Program-made: the position numbers and the translations under genes
DNA from: Cynocephalus volans
Taxonomy: Eukaryota; Chordata; Mammalia; Dermoptera; Cynocephalidae
Reading direction: 5' to 3'
DNA: 64,000 bases
Assembly (NCBI RefSeq): GCF_027409185.1
Contig: NC_084462.1
Coordinates: 155,235,490 to 155,299,489 of the forward strand
Shown: positions 1 through 30,329 of the stretch, one piece after another
Layout: every line of letters begins with the position of its first letter
How positions within the stretch are numbered: position 1 is the first letter of the stretch
The notes under the pieces: generated by a model
What the model saw: only the letters and a program-made list of their open reading frames with translations
Told to the model about the DNA's origin: nothing
Databases searched by the model: none

Positions 1-1976
1 AGTCAAACTGTCCCTGTTTGCGGATGACATGATCCTATATATCGAACAGCCTAAAGCCTCTACAAAAAAACTCTTGGAGGTGATAAATGATTTCAGCACA
101 GTAGCAGGATACAAAATCAACACACAAAAATCAGTAGCATTTCTTTTCTCCAATAGTGAACATGCAGAACGAGAAATCAAGAAAGCCTTCCCATTTACAA
201 TAGCCACCAAAAAAATAAAATACTTAGGAATTGAGTTAACCAAGGTGGTGAAAATCTCTATAATGAGAACTACAAACCACTGCTGAGAAAAATTAGAGAG
301 GATACAAGAAGATGGAAAGATATCCCATGCTCTTGGATTGGAAGAATCAACATAGTGAAAATGTCCATACTACCCAAAGTGATATACAAATTCAATGCAA
401 TCCCCATCAAAATTCCAAAGACATTTTTCTCAGAAATGGAAAGAACTATCCAGATATTTATATGGAATAATAAAAGACCACGTGTAGCCAAAGCAATGCT
501 GAGCAAAAAAAATAAAGCTGGAGGCATAACACTACCCGACTTTAAGCTATACTACAAAGCTATAATAACCAAAACAGTATGGTACTGGCATAAAAACAGA
601 CACACTGATCAATGGAATAGAATAGAGAACCCAGAAATCAACCCACACACTTACTGCCATCTGATCTTCGACAAAGGCACCAAGCCTATTCACTGGGGAA
701 AGGACTGCCTCTTCAGCAAATGGTGCTGGGATAACTGGATATCCATATGCAGGAGAATGAAACTAGACCCATAACTCTCAGCTTATACTAAAATCAACTC
801 AAAATGGATTAAGGATTTAAATATACACCCTGAAACAATAAAACTTCTTATAGAAAACATAGGAGAAACACATCAAGAAATAGGACTGGACACAGACTTC
901 ATGAATACGACCCCAAAAGCACGAGCAACCAAAGGAAAAATAAACAAATGGGATTATATCAAACTAAAAAGCTTCTGCACAGCAAAAGAAACAATTAACA
1001 GAGTGAAAAGACAACCAACAGAGTGGGAGAAAATATTTGCAAAATATACATCTGACAAAGGATTAATATCCTGAATATACAAGGAACTCAAACAACTTTA
1101 CAAGAAAAAAACAAGAAACCCAATTAAAAAATGGGCAAAAGAGCTAAGCAAGCATTTCTCTAAGGAAGATATACAAATGGCCAACAGACATATGAAAAAA
1201 TGCTCAACATCACTCAGCATCTGGGAAATGCAAATCAAAACCACACTGAGATACCATCTAACCCCAGTTAGGATGGCTAAAATCCAAAAGACTCTGAACG
1301 ATAAATGCTGGCGATGTTGCGGAGAAAAAGGAACTCTCATACATTGTTGGTGGGACTGCAAAATGGTGCAGCCTCTATGGAAAATGGTATGGAGGTTCCT
1401 CAAACAATTGCAGATAGATCTACCATACGACCCAGCTATCCTACTGTTGGGAATATACCCAGAGGAATGGAAATCATCAAGTCGAAGGTATACCTGTTCC
1501 CCAATGTTTATCGCAGCACTCTTTACAATAGCCAAGAGTTGGAACCAGCCCGAATGTCCCTCATCAGATGAGTGGATATGGAAAATGTGGTACATCTACA
1601 CAATGGAATACTACTCAGCTATAAAAACGAATGAAATACTGCCATTTGCAACAACATGGATGGACCTTGAGAGAATTATATTAAGTGAAACAAGTCAGGC
1701 ACAGAAAGAGAAATACCACATGTTCTCACTTATTGGTGGGAGCTAAAAATTAATATATAAATTCACACACACACAAAAAAAAAACAACGGGGGGGGGGAA
1801 GAAGATATAACAACCACAATTACTTGAAGTTGATATGACAAGCAAACAGAAAGGACATTGCTGGAGGGGAGGGAGGAGAGGGAGGAGGGAGGGAGGTTTT
1901 GGCAAGGGGCAACAATAATCAACCACAATGTATATCGACAAAATAAAATTTAAAAAATAAATAAATAAATAAATAA
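1..1976 (+). mobile_element. Young LINE-1, 3' part (ORF2 fragment plus 3' UTR), cut by window edge
   Basis: The segment opens inside the reverse-transcriptase region of L1 ORF2 (FADD motif just before residue run LYIEQP) and runs through the Cys-rich C-terminus (CWRCCGEKG...HCWWDC) to a stop near 1746. A short 3' UTR follows with a G-rich polypurine tract at about 1863-1894, and the tail ends in repeated AAAT (to about 1976). The frame is broken near 250 (frameshift), at about 772 (stop) and near 1073 (stop), so it cannot encode a working protein. It is closely similar to the L1 at 33.7-40.8 kb, so both belong to a young lineage. The 5' part lies outside the window. Confidence 0.95.
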
Positions 1977-1977
1977 A

Positions 1978-2250
1978 GCTGTGGAATCTAGAAATTTTAA
2001 AAAAAATGGTGGTCAAGGGCGTGGTTTTGAGGGCTTTAAAAGAAGACGAGAGTCTGTCTTTCTCTGCTCTCTCTGCTTCCACCATCTTGCAATATGAGAC
2101 TCCTGGGTCACTCTCGCCACCACCAGACGGACTTTGTACTTCCCAGCCTCAGAAACTGTAAGCAATAATGTTCGTTTTTCTTTATAAATCACCCAGTTCC
2201 ATGTATTCTCTTATAGCAACAACAACAACAAAAAACAGACTAATACAGAT
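1978..2250 (+). mobile_element. MaLR-type LTR fragment (MST/MLT-like)
   Basis: The block has the 3' LTR signature of mammalian MaLR elements: CTTCCCAGCCTCAGAAACTG followed by a stretch resembling ATAAATCACCCAGT and ending near ACAGACTAATACAG. Orientation is +. It directly follows the L1 tail, so the L1 probably inserted at its left end. Family is named from remembered consensus only. Confidence 0.6.
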
Positions 2251-3288
2251 GCTCTTAGCAGCCCTGCGCTCTACACTCACCCTAGCCTTGACCTCAGTAG
2301 CCCTTCCCAACCGCCCTGGGTTGTCTCCCATTCTCTGTGGGGAAGGATGTTAGCTCAAGCATTTTGGGGCATCATTTGCCTGCCTATGTCCAAGATCCCT
2401 TCTTCTGCTTGACGTCCTTCTTCCATCTTCAAGAAAACAAGAAAGCAGTGGAGTTGGACTCCAGCTTAGCTTTTGGCAACTATGTGTTCTTGGGGAGGTC
2501 ACCTAGCCTCCCTGAGGTTGCTTCCTCATTTGAAAAATGATACACATCATTCACGGTAGGTGGGAGGAGTCACTGAGCTGATGTCAAAAAGTCCAGAACT
2601 TAATACATGTTCGGTGCGTGCAAGTTAAATGTGAATCAAAATCCCTCCTGTTTTTCTTCCAGCATCAGCCTCTATGGAACAAAGGCAACAGAATATCTGA
2701 TCCAATGTCTGATGGCAGGAGGAGGTGAGAGCAGGACCTTTGGGGCTGGGCACATCCTAAGACTCTCTCAGGAGAACGGTCCAGCACAATGAAAGATAAA
2801 ATACACAAGAGCATTAAAAAAGTGAAACACATTCATGGGTGACAGATTCATAATGGGATTATTGATTCAAACACAGATCCTTTCTCTTCCCTGCATTTCC
2901 CAATCCCTCCCCCAAAATTGTTGCTGACGGCTGGGTAGGGATTCAGAAAGGCAGCTAGCAGGGGAGAGTGATTTGGGCTGCAACACCAAGGCAAAGAAGA
3001 TGCCTTCCTACCTCTTCCCTAATCTCCCTCCCTAAGCTTTAGCATCTTATTTTTGACCAGGGGGTCAGAACTGACCTCTCAGAGAAGTTGAGTGGATTAA
3101 ATGTGATAACGGGCCTGGCACCCATGAATGATAGTAGTAAGAGCCACAATGTATTGAGTCCCCAGGGCCAGGCACCTCGCCGACTGCTTTAACAAATTCC
3201 ACAAAGGCAAGGAGTAGGTCTGTCTTATTCACACCGTATTGCCAGTTCCAAGTACTGTATCCTCCTGCATGATGATAACAAACATTCA
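2251..3288. other. VSX2 upstream flank, no gene seen
   Basis: No supported coding region. A MIR-like fragment (+) lies at about 2450-2545, with the usual 'loss of the T/C-rich exon-like' motif pattern ending in CTCATTTGAAAAATG. The rest looks like unique intergenic DNA with short ancient-repeat remnants near 3100-3260. Confidence 0.5.
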
Positions 3289-3370
3289 GGGCTGGCTGGT
3301 TGGCTCAGCTGGTTAGAACACCACCTTGTAACACCAACATCAAGGGTTCAGATCCCTGTACCAGCCAGCT

Positions 3371-3436
<66 letters not shown>
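3289..3436 (+). mobile_element. Monomeric tRNA-Ile-like SINE with A-tract and AT microsatellite
   Basis: A single tRNA-like unit starts GGCTGGCTGGTTGGCTCAGC (A box) and carries GGGTTCAGATCCCTG (B box). It ends in about 35 A (3373-3407) followed by a TA dinucleotide run (3408-3436). It resembles one half of the dimeric SINEs elsewhere in the window. Confidence 0.85.
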
Positions 3437-3439
<3 letters not shown>

Positions 3440-3469
3440 CATGCGCTTTATTTTGTAGCCTCATTTTGT

Positions 3470-3685
3470 ACACTCGTGGTGTTGCCTTATTCATCATTTT
3501 CAGCACTGTACATTTCTAATCTTCATGACAATTCTAAGGGACAGGTACTACCATTATCCCCATTTTATGAATGAAGAAATTGAGTCACTTTCCCAAGGTC
3601 ACCAAGCAAGTGACAGAGTAGGAGTCTGAATCCAGGCAGTCTGGCTCTAGAGTCCATGCCCTTGACCCCTATGCTAACTCAGGGA
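3470..3685 (-). repeat. MIR SINE fragment
   Basis: Shows the reverse-strand MIR pattern: CCCCATTTTATGAATGAAGA, then AAGGTCACCAAGCAAGTGAC, then GAATCCAGGCAGTCTGGCTC. Diverged ancient copy. Confidence 0.75.
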
Positions 3686-5145
3686 GTCAAGGGATGCTTA
3701 CAACTCCGTTATCAGGCTGTTTTACAGGTAAAGCAATTGATGCTAAGAAGTAAAATGGTTGGTTCAAAGAAGACCCAGGATTTGGATCCAGTGTACCAAG
3801 CTAAATGCCTCTGAAAGGGTACAGTTCACTCCTCTCCACACCTAGCCCAAGCTTTGGGGGTCCACCTTTCCCTATAGGGCTCCCCCATAATCCAAATGTC
3901 TTGAGTCTGGGTCTGTCCCAAGCTAGGCAGCTGTGGAGTATGACAATGACACCTCAAAAGCTCAGAGACAGCCCCCTGCCCAGGAATCTGCCGGGCTCCC
4001 AGGGTGGGGCTGGCTGCAGGCTGATGCTGGGCCCTCCGTCCACCTGCAGCCTCTGGCAAGGGTGCTTCTTAGAGGGCTTGAGTTGTCCCTGTCCCCAACC
4101 TCCTAGGGCAGAAGGGGGACTATCTCCCTGGGATTGGGAATTGGCAGTTTCAGACATGGGGTTTGGTCAAGAGATTTTTCATCCTCATCTGCTGGCAAGT
4201 CGACTTCATCACTCACCCACTTATTTTCCATCACTCATGTCTGCCCATCGGCTGGCATCTGGCTCATCATGGATGTCTCATGATAAGTCAGGGACATGAC
4301 AGATGCTGTTAACATAACATCCCCATCCATCCTCTCGGGGTAGGCTGGCATGAAGAGGAGGCCAGGAGAGGGATGGAGTCAAAAGAGAACAGCTTCTGAC
4401 ATCAGACTCATTTGAGGTGGAGCCTGGCCTCTGCTGCTTACTAAGGAACCTAAATTTCTGTATCCATTAAATGGGGATTGAAATTCTTATCTGGTGGCCA
4501 AGGTCATGCCTTGATGACTCCAGGGGGCACTATTTACATTGTTGTCTGTGTGAGTGGTGTCACTTGGAACCCAACTCCACCGAATAGAAGGTGAATGATG
4601 CCTTGAGAGTGTGCATCCCTGAGTCTGCCTGTTGCAAGTAAGGATTGCCATGCTAACTTTCAGATGTGGAACTAAGGTGCTAATAGGGTTATGTGAGGAC
4701 CAGAGATTATACCATGTAAGGGGCTGGGACAATGGAGGTGCACAGTAGCCATGCCCCTGGAGTGAATAGCACACCTCTCCCAGATACCTCCTGCACTGTG
4801 AGATGCCCCTGCCTGATTCCAGCTCTCATGTGGACCAGACCGGAGGGGATGGAGACCCACCTCACAAAAGCCCTGTTAGCAACACCTTTTTCCAAATCCT
4901 ATAGAGTCTCCTCTTACCTCTCAGTCTGGCCCCATAGAGGCCATGGAGGGTACTGGATGCTTTGACAGTAGGCTGAGGATGGTTAGAGAATTTCTTTCTA
5001 TTTGGGGGTTTGCAGCTTACTGAACTAGAAATCCTGAACAGAATCTCTTCCCATTCCAATCTCTGCCCAAAGCAACTGACCCTATCTTTATCTCCCCTCA
5101 TAGGGTAACTTCAATTTAAGAAACATTTATTTAAAGCCTACTGTA
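3686..5145. other. Intergenic flank, no gene seen
   Basis: Open frames here (for example 3805-4299) have no recognisable domain and sit in GC-rich unique sequence. A MIR-like (+) remnant lies at about 4395-4500. No supported gene. Confidence 0.5.
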
Positions 5146-5319
5146 GGGCCAGCCCGTGGCTCACTCGGGAGAGTGTGCTGCTGATAACACCAAGGCCACG
5201 GGTTCGGATCCTGTATAGGAATGGCCAGTTCGGTCACTGGCTGAGCGTGATGCTGACAACACCAAGCCAAGGGTTAAGATCCCCTTATTGGTCATCTTTT
5301 AAAAAATAAAAAAATAAAA
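5146..5319 (+). mobile_element. Dimeric tRNA-Ile SINE (CYN-like)
   Basis: Left unit carries GTGGCTCACTCGGGAGAGTG and GGGTTCGGATCC; right unit carries GGTCACTGGCTGAGCG and GGGTTAAGATCCCC, followed by TCTTTT and an A-rich tail. A 9-bp direct repeat CCTACTGTA flanks it (5137-5145 and 5320-5328), so the target-site duplication is clear. The host sequence is itself an ancient repeat (…TACTGTATGCTAGGCAC). Confidence 0.92.
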
Positions 5320-6430
5320 CCTACTGTATGCTAGGCACAGTGGAGAGGAGAATTCCAAGATAGATAAGACAGTTCCCAGCCCCGAGAAAGGTCACTGAAG
5401 AGTTCACTGAGGTGGTGGGGTACAGATTCACAGGTGTCCTTGGCGTGTGTGTGCGTGTGTGTATGATCACCTTCACTAATGACACCTGGGCTCAAGGGAG
5501 CCATGCTCTCTCCTCTGAGCCTACACGCAGAAGCACTGTGGGAAACCAGTGGCTCCACTGCCATCTCTGGAATTCAGGCTTTTCTTTTCTCTCCAGGTGA
5601 AGGTCCCACCCTACCTGAAGCAGAGTTTTCCTGCTGCACAGCTGGCTGCAGGTCAGCAGCTTCCAGTGCAGGAGTTGGTCAGAGGATTCCCATCTGTAGG
5701 GAAAGCAGCTGGCACCTTTGCATTGACCCTTGCCCCCTGCCGCCTCCCTCTCTCTCCACATCAACAATCCCTTCCTCTTCACTGTTTGCTCAATGAACTC
5801 TGAAGCAGGCCCTTTGCCTTGTCAACCTGATTTACTGCAGAACCCTTAGTTACTAGCTCAGAGCTAGTAGTTGCTCAATACATATTGAATGAATAGATGG
5901 AAGAATAAAGTCCTTCCATGGAAAGTGAGCACACCTCATTCTTACCCTAGGAAGATGTTCAGACTTCCATGGTTATTCTCCAGAAGTCATCACACTCCTG
6001 TCTCCCACAGGGACCACTATTCCTGACCCCTTCATCCATTGGGCCAGTATTTCTGGAGGAGCTCTTCTGAACTGGGCTTGTCTCCTGTGCTGGGGAGACA
6101 CCTTTGAGCTTTCTTCCACCCCCACATGTCCCCCTCCACACCTTGGCCCTTCTTTTCTCCGCATTGCCACCACACACACTGCCCAGGGCACTTGCCCTTC
6201 CCTTGTTCCACCTTTTACACAGGTGTCCCATATTTGGGCCTCTTTGAAGCTGTGCACCTGCATAGGAATTGAGGGAAGGAGGAGGTCTCCCAGGGTCTAG
6301 CCTCTGCCCTTAGCCATCCTCCCAGCCCACCCAGGGACCTGTCCTGGCCAAGGCAGTTACATGTCCCAGCCAGGCTCTGTGCAGAGCCCCAAGCCACTCT
6401 GCCTCCTGGAATAGCCCTGAACCTTGTTGT
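5320..6430. other. Proximal 5' flank of VSX2, no gene seen
   Basis: Contains a short GT-rich run near 5443-5464 and an L2/MIR-like end near 5850-5900 (GCTCAATACATATTGAATGA). ORFs here overlap on both strands and show no domain. No supported gene. Confidence 0.45.
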
Positions 6431-6617
6431 CCTACCTTGGCCCCTGGAGTCCCTGCCCACGGGCATCCTGCAGAGCCCACCTGGTGCTGGGCCCGCAGCG
6501 CCCTGGCCCCTGGGCGCTGCCTGCGGCTGGAGCTGCCAGCTTTTTGGAATTCCTAATCGCTCCTGGCCCCGGTGATTGGCTGCTCAGCTCTGACCCCACT
6601 TGGGCTGCCGCCTGGTT

Positions 6618-6626
6618 GGATAAAAG
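6618..6626 (+). promoter_or_regulatory. Candidate TATA-like element of VSX2
   Basis: GGATAAAAG lies about 140 bases upstream of the VSX2 start codon, embedded in GC-rich DNA. A start site about 25-35 bases downstream (around 6650) would give a 5' UTR of about 110 bases. Not proven by sequence alone. Confidence 0.45.
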
Positions 6627-6656
6627 GGGAATCTCCTTGGGGCTCCAGAGCATTAG

Positions 6657-24448
<17,792 letters not shown>

Positions 24449-26225
24449 GTCAAGGCGTGTTAAGACACCGAAGCCCCAGGACTCTGCTCTTCACGGGGCC
24501 TGTGGTGCTGGGCCACTCTCCCCCTGCCCCACAGGCCCTTCATTGCCCCCAGTGACTCCAGGCACAGCTCAGTCTGGCCGTGGCTTTGGACCATGCTGAG
24601 ACATCCTTGACCTAGTATTGACCTCTCCAGCATTCTCTTCCTCATCCCAAATCCCTGCCTCAGAAGCCTTCTTCCCCAAACCATCCCTCAAGCCCCTTTC
24701 ACTCAATCCCTTGGCAACCCTCACCGTCCCAGTGCATCCCCCACTCTGTTCTCTTGCTCTGAAGAGCCCTCCTTCCCATCTGTTGATCCCCTGTGGATTC
24801 CGCTCCGCCCATGCCTAGAGCCCATTGCTGCAAGCTGTTGCCTGCCACAGCCGTGACACGGATTGAGGACCTGCACTCCAGCTCCGCTGTCCCAAGCACC
24901 CCAGTCCTCAGCAAAGGTCTTCTTCCCCCTCGGCCTGTTCCTTCCAGTGGGTGTGGGCCTGGGCTTCAGCTTCGTGAATACACTGCCCTGCAGGCCCAGG
25001 CATAACCTCTGCAACCTTTGCCCCACCCCATCAATGGAGTCCAGATTCCAGACTAAACTGGGGAAGTCTCAGCCTGGACCCCTTGGCCACCCTCAGTCTC
25101 ATGCCCTGCTGTGGTCACCCTCAGGAACCTGCCTTCTCCACACCCAGCCTGCCACTGGTACCTCCCAGCATGGGTGCCAACACTGCATGTGGCAATGTAC
25201 AATACCTGTAGTGAGTCCAGGTCCTGGGCCCTGCAAGGAGGGGACATCTCTCACAAATGCTGTGGCTACCTGCACTGTTGGGGAGTCCAAACCCTCTACT
25301 CAAGGCCCTTGGACTCCGGGGCCTGTGTTCTGAAGCATCCTAACTCTCCTGATATGCTGCCTGTGACCTTGACTTGCTGTGCAAGGCACCATTTCCCTAG
25401 AGCTTCTTGCAAGCTAGTGATTCGCATGTGCCCTGCCTTGGAGCAACCCAATCCAGCTGTTAAATGAATCTAGAAAGCCACAGATCTGTCCTCAACTTGA
25501 TCTAGGCTGACTCTGAGTATCCAAGCCTGGAGTAGGCCTGGGGCTATAAATATTAACTCACCACGGGTTGGTCACAAGAAAGGTTTGGGAAAAGGCAGGA
25601 GGCCAGTGTTAAATCCAAACCAAGCTGCAGGCATGCACACCTTCATGCCAGGTGCGTGCCAGGAAGCATATCCACCAGAATAAGACAGGCAGTAACCACA
25701 ATGGAATAAGCAACTGGGGGCTTCTGTCTGCCGATGGGAGGACCTGCAGACACTGACGGATTCTCTGTAGCTGCCCCTTCCACCCTGGCCTTTACCATTC
25801 GCATTAGTCGTAGGAGCTTCTTGTGGGGTCCACTGGACCCATATTCCCAGGCCAGGCTCAAGATCCCCTCACCCCCATGACATTCCTCCTACCATCCCAC
25901 CCATCTTTGCAGGGGATACCTCACAAGAGGAAGGCCTGAGACAGTGAGTCGCGATTTGAGTTCTTTATCAAGAGTTGATTTCATCCTCGTTCCATCCATG
26001 GAATTCCCCCTGCCCCCCAGTTCTTCTGGTCTTTATCCCTGTTGGTTTGAATTATTAGACTGTGGCCCCTGGTGTGTAAATAATGTACATAGAGTGAGAA
26101 GAATACTTGATATCGAGGAGTTTGAAACATGGAACTGTAATAACTTCTAGGTATTCTAAACCTGTGATTTCTGTGCCATTTTCTGTAAAGATACAAGTAA
26201 GAATAAAATTGACCTAAAAGTAGTG
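24449..26225 (+). other. VSX2: VSX2 3' untranslated region (predicted)
   Basis: About 1.78 kb without intron signals, ending shortly after the first good poly(A) signal. Open frames inside (for example 24863-25333) show no domain. Confidence 0.65.
26202..26207 (+). terminator. VSX2: AATAAA poly(A) signal, probable end of VSX2 mRNA
   Basis: AATAAA in AT-rich context (GAATAAAATTGACC). Another AATAAA at about 26663-26668 is an alternative end. Confidence 0.6.
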
Positions 26226-27170
26226 GGGGAGGGATCCAGGAGTCCTCTGTCAGTGGGGACAGTTTGTATATGTGTGGCATAAAAAGTAAACCCTCCAAAT
26301 GGTTTTTAGGTCGAAATTGCTGGGTTCCTCTTTCAAAATTACTCCAAACGTAGAAGAACAAGTGGCCTACCTCTTTCCACTGAGCTGATACCACCCTTCA
26401 ATGACATTTGCCATTGTGATATGGGACCCTCCCCTGTTTCAGGCACAACTTAAATATCCCAGCTGTGGAGCCCCTAAGATATTGCCCACTCCTACTCCCC
26501 TCCCAATAGATGACATTTACCTTTCTCTCTGATATTTATAATCAACCCTATTTCCGTAACACCTCTGGTAAAGCCCACAGTCCACCTTGGTCCAAAGGGC
26601 ACCAACTCCCTTTTGTGTACACCTGTGTACCTGCACATCTTACCTTCAACCTAAACCATAACAATAAATGAAAAAGGAACTAGAAGTCAGATGGATTATG
26701 CTAAATCACTGTTAAAGAGAAGGGTGTAAACAAGAGAAACAGGTTGAGGAAGACCACATGACATTGCCTGCAGACAGCTGTGACCACCGACTTGACGTGT
26801 TAGGTGGAACTGAGCAGGCTAGATATGCTGTATTTGAGCTTTTGGCTCAAGAAATCACATGAGATTATTTCACTTTGGCTCAGATGTGGAACTCCCTCGT
26901 GGATGAGGTTTCTGGCAGCCCATTATCAAAGGAGAATGACAGGAGGCTGGAGAGCCTTGCACCCTGGAATGGATCCAGGTGTGGTCCTCCCAGATCCCCA
27001 GCCTGCAGGGCACAGGTGGGAAATCGCTGGCTCCTGTGTGGTAATGGCGAAGAGTCAAGAGCCTGGCTGGCTTCAGGTCCTGTCACACGGCTGTTCTCTG
27101 CTTGCCTGCCAGACTCCACCTTGCCCCCTGGTCTAGGAATGCCCTCCCTGCCCTGCCCAACCCCAGCCCT
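26226..27170. other. Intergenic, no gene seen
   Basis: Unique-looking sequence with no coding support. It may include the end of a longer VSX2 3' UTR if the 26663 signal is used. Confidence 0.5.
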
Positions 27171-27174
27171 CCAG

Positions 27175-27445
27175 GAAATAAACTGCTATTCATCCTTCAT
27201 GTCCCCTCCTCCCTGAAGCTTTTCTGACCCTCCAGGAAAGTTTATAACTTCTGTTCTCTTACAGCACTTGGGACATTCTTCCATTATGGCATTTTCTGCT
27301 TTGTGTTGTAATTTTTATTTACAAATCTATCTTTCCCACAAGACTGATTTCTTCAAGGATGGGGACTATATCTTAGGCATCTTTTATCTCTAGGACTCAT
27401 CAAAGGGGCTGATACTCAATCTGACATTGAATGAATGAACGAATA
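27175..27445 (+). repeat. LINE-2 3' end
   Basis: Matches the L2 tail order: GAAGCTTTTCTGACCCTCCA, ACAGCACTTGGGACATTC, GACTGATTTCTTCAAGGATG, GATACTCAATCTGACATTGAATGAATG. Confidence 0.75.
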
Positions 27446-27477
27446 TTTACCTATAACTCATCCATTTATTCAATAAT

Positions 27478-27610
27478 TTAAAAACATTTATTGAGCAACT
27501 AGTATGTATCTGGCAGTGGGTCAAGGGGATACAGTGGTGGGCAAAGCAGTTTCAAGTTCCTATTCTCATGGAACTTTCAGTCTGGAGGGAAAAACAGAAT
27601 TCAAGTAACC
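27478..27610 (+). repeat. Ancient interspersed repeat
   Basis: Has the common signature ATTTATTGAGCAACTAGTAT, GATACAGTGGTGGGCAAAGC and TCTCATGGAACTTTCAGTC. The same family recurs near 43.4 and 44.2 kb. Family not named with certainty. Confidence 0.55.
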
Positions 27611-28152
27611 ACACAGATAAAATTTAAACTGCAAATGTCCTAAGGTCTTGGAGGTGTGATATAAGGGACCATGAAAGCGCATGAGGGCAACTGGACTATC
27701 AGTGGGATTTGGGTCAAGGTGTTTATCCTCTGAGCCTCTCTCTCCTGTGTTCTAAACCAGAATAATACCATCTGCCCTGCCAGTCTCATAGTGTTGTGAG
27801 GAAGAGTGAGGGTACTGGGCAAAGTTCCACATGAACACAAGGGAAGGTGGCCATGCCAAGGTGGGCTCCTGAAGCCTGGGGGCACCCTTGGCAACTGCCC
27901 TGATCTCAGGTAGATCTAGGAGACAACTGGACACTCACAGGCATGGGAGATGCCAGAAATCTCCTGGAAAATCACCCAGGGGATTTACCTTGGAAAGAGG
28001 CAAGCTGCTGCCTACAGAGGGAAAAGCAAATAGGCCTGCAGGTAATCAATGAGGGGAGAGGCCAAGAAGCCACTGCAAAGGGAGAAGACTGGACAGGAAA
28101 GGAAGGCCTGAACAGCCAGGCCCAATCAGGGCAGAACAGAGAGGAATCCCTT
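27611..28152. other. Intergenic, no gene seen
   Basis: Purine-rich unique DNA; nothing recognised except a MIR-like trace near 27700-27800. Confidence 0.45.
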
Positions 28153-28359
28153 GGGCCAGGCCGTGGCTCACTTGGGAGAGTGTGGTGCTGATAACACCAA
28201 AGCCAAGGGTTCAGATCCCTATATAGGGATGGCTGGTTGGCTCACTTAGGAGAACATGGTGCTGACAGCACCAAGTCAAGAGTTAAGATCCCCTTACCAG
28301 TCAACTTTAAAAACAAACAAACAAACAAACAAACAAACAAACAAACAAACAAACAAACA
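28153..28359 (+). mobile_element. Dimeric tRNA-Ile SINE with AAAC tail
   Basis: Both units present. The tail is an AAAC tetranucleotide run (about 28311-28359). Flanked by AGAGGAATCCCT (28140-28151) and AGAGGAATCTCT (28361-28372). Confidence 0.93.
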
Positions 28360-28372
28360 CAGAGGAATCTCT

Positions 28373-28865
28373 CTCAGGAGCTGACTGTACCCCAGGGACC
28401 CTGAAACCCAGCCCTGGAAGGGAGGTTTCATTCCAGTCTCTGCGGGCCCAGCAGGCTGCAGATGGATGGCTTCATGTGCCAGAGGAGCAAGAGAGTGATA
28501 AAAGGGCAGGACGGGCTGATGGTGAGGGTTGCTTGGAGCTGCTGAGCAGACCTGGCAGGGATAGATGAGGAGGGCTTTGGCTTGTGGGTGGGTGACAAGT
28601 GGCGGGTGGTCAAGGGGAGAGCTCCCAAGGCACAGTCCTATGGCCCGGATGGGGCAGCTGCTGCAAAAAAGAGAGGGCCTGATCTGAGAGACTGCTGGAC
28701 CTGGCTCCAGCCCCCTGCTGGCCTGTCCAGTCTCCTATGTCTCCTGAATCCCACAGCTCATTGGGGGCCTTGGAGTCCTTCTGCTCCTGGAGCTGCAGTG
28801 CCCTCTCTCCCCAGCCTCCCCTCGGGGTGCAGAGTTGTGGCCACTGCTCATCAGTTGTGACAGAG
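28373..28865. other. Intergenic, no gene seen
   Basis: GC-rich unique sequence with open frames on both strands but no recognisable domain. Confidence 0.45.
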
Positions 28866-28990
28866 ATACCAGGCTGATGTAGGATGTTGTAGTAGGAGAA
28901 ACTGGGGTGGGGGTATGGGAATTCTCTGTACTAGCTTTATAGTTTTTTCTGTAAATCTAAAATTGTTGTAAAAATAAAATTTATTAAAAT
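28866..28990 (+). repeat. Old L1 3' end
   Basis: Ends TTCTGTAAATCTAAAATTG then AAAAATAAAATTTATTAAAA, the usual end of old mammalian L1 (L1M) 3' UTRs, with GGAATTCTCTGTACTAGC before it. Confidence 0.65.
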
Positions 28991-30175
28991 ATTAACTAGT
29001 TGGTTTTTCTAGAGGGACAGCAACAGATGACTTCTTTGGGTTTGAACAAGTGCCAGGGCTGCCCCTTTCCTTAACCTTAACCCTCAGGAATCTGCTTACC
29101 AAGTGTCCCAGTTGGTCACATAAGCACCCAAGACCCACCCTCTGGGGAACTGAACCTGGGTCAAGAGCCACTGGCCTCCACTGGTTCTGTCTCCTGGTGC
29201 TTCCTGCCTCCTATTTCCTCTTTAAGTCTCCTCCTGTCCAGCTGCTCCTCTACTCAGGCATCAATGGAGCTGGTGAAGGCTCTGCTTAGTCCCTGCTGAG
29301 CAAGCCCAGTTGTGATTTTTCTCTGTCACTTTCTCACTGCAGGTCATTCCCTCCCAAAGCTGACTATTCTCATTGATTGTCAGCCTCATCCCCTCCCCCA
29401 CTCCTCACCCCTGAGCCAGGGACCCTCCAATTTATCTCCATAGCTCTGTTCCCAATGTGGCAGAGTCAGGCTGTGGACCTCAGGGAGTCTCTGTCACAGG
29501 AAGGGGTCAAGGAGTGATGAGGTGACTTCTGTTGATCAGCAGAACTACACAAGCTGTTCTATGTGCCCCCCAGGCTGATATTCACCTCCCATCCTCGCTT
29601 GGTGCTAATGAGGCCAGAGAAAAGGTGGTTGGCCCAGGTGACCACGGTGGGCTCAGAGGTGAGAGGGAAGAGCAGAAGTTCACTATTCCCTCCCCACATC
29701 CCCAAGGAGGGGAGACCAGAACCGTTTTTACCTGCTTAGAAGTAGAAACAAATTACTAAAAGCCAAACCCAGGCTCGCCAGCAAAGATCTTTGCAGTTGA
29801 AATGCCAGTGCAGGAAGTAGGTGGTTGGATATATTTACGAACAAGAAAGTATTAAGACAAGTGCTGAGCTGAACAGCAACAGGAGAATGTTCAAAGAACA
29901 AATACAACCTCTAACAAGAGTGCCGCTTTCCCCTCCACCCCACACTTTTGTCTCCCATGATGCCCTGTGATTCGGGAGTCAGTCCACCCCTGGTTTCATG
30001 CAGAAGGGGCAAGTTCTAGGAAGACAGGGGCAGAGTAGCATGGAAGAAAAGGTGGGGAGTGGACTCGGGAAGAGGTAGGCAGCCCTCCCTCATCCCGAGG
30101 CCACTCCTATCTGTCTGTGGGGCACCATGACCCAGGGATGACAAGCTCTGATGAGAAGGGCATGACCTAAACATG
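28991..30175. other. Intergenic, no gene seen
   Basis: Unique-looking sequence; nothing supported on either strand. Confidence 0.5.
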
Positions 30176-30177
30176 GG

Positions 30178-30325
30178 AAGACCATCAGAGTGGATCCAGA
30201 AGACCTGAGTGTAAGTGCAGACTCTGCTACTCTCTTGACTTGCTCAAGAACCGGTACACTCATGTATAAAACAGCAGCGATGGCAATACTTGCAGGCGTT
30301 GCGAGTCTCATCCAATGAGATGGTC
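30178..30325 (+). repeat. MIR SINE fragment
   Basis: GAAGACCTGAGTGTAAGTGC, CTGCTACTCTCTTGACTTGC and CATGTATAAAACAGCAGC follow MIR order. Confidence 0.6.
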
Positions 30326-30329
30326 TGCA

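Noticed and set aside
5146-5290. tRNA-Ile genes
   Set aside because: The units are tandem halves with diverged stems, A-tails and target duplications, so they are SINEs. The same applies to the other copies.
24863-25333. Frames downstream of the VSX2 stop as a second gene
   Set aside because: No domain, no own promoter and they lie in the predicted 3' UTR.
28311-28359. CRISPR-like regular repeats
   Set aside because: A simple AAAC microsatellite forming the tail of a SINE; no spacers.
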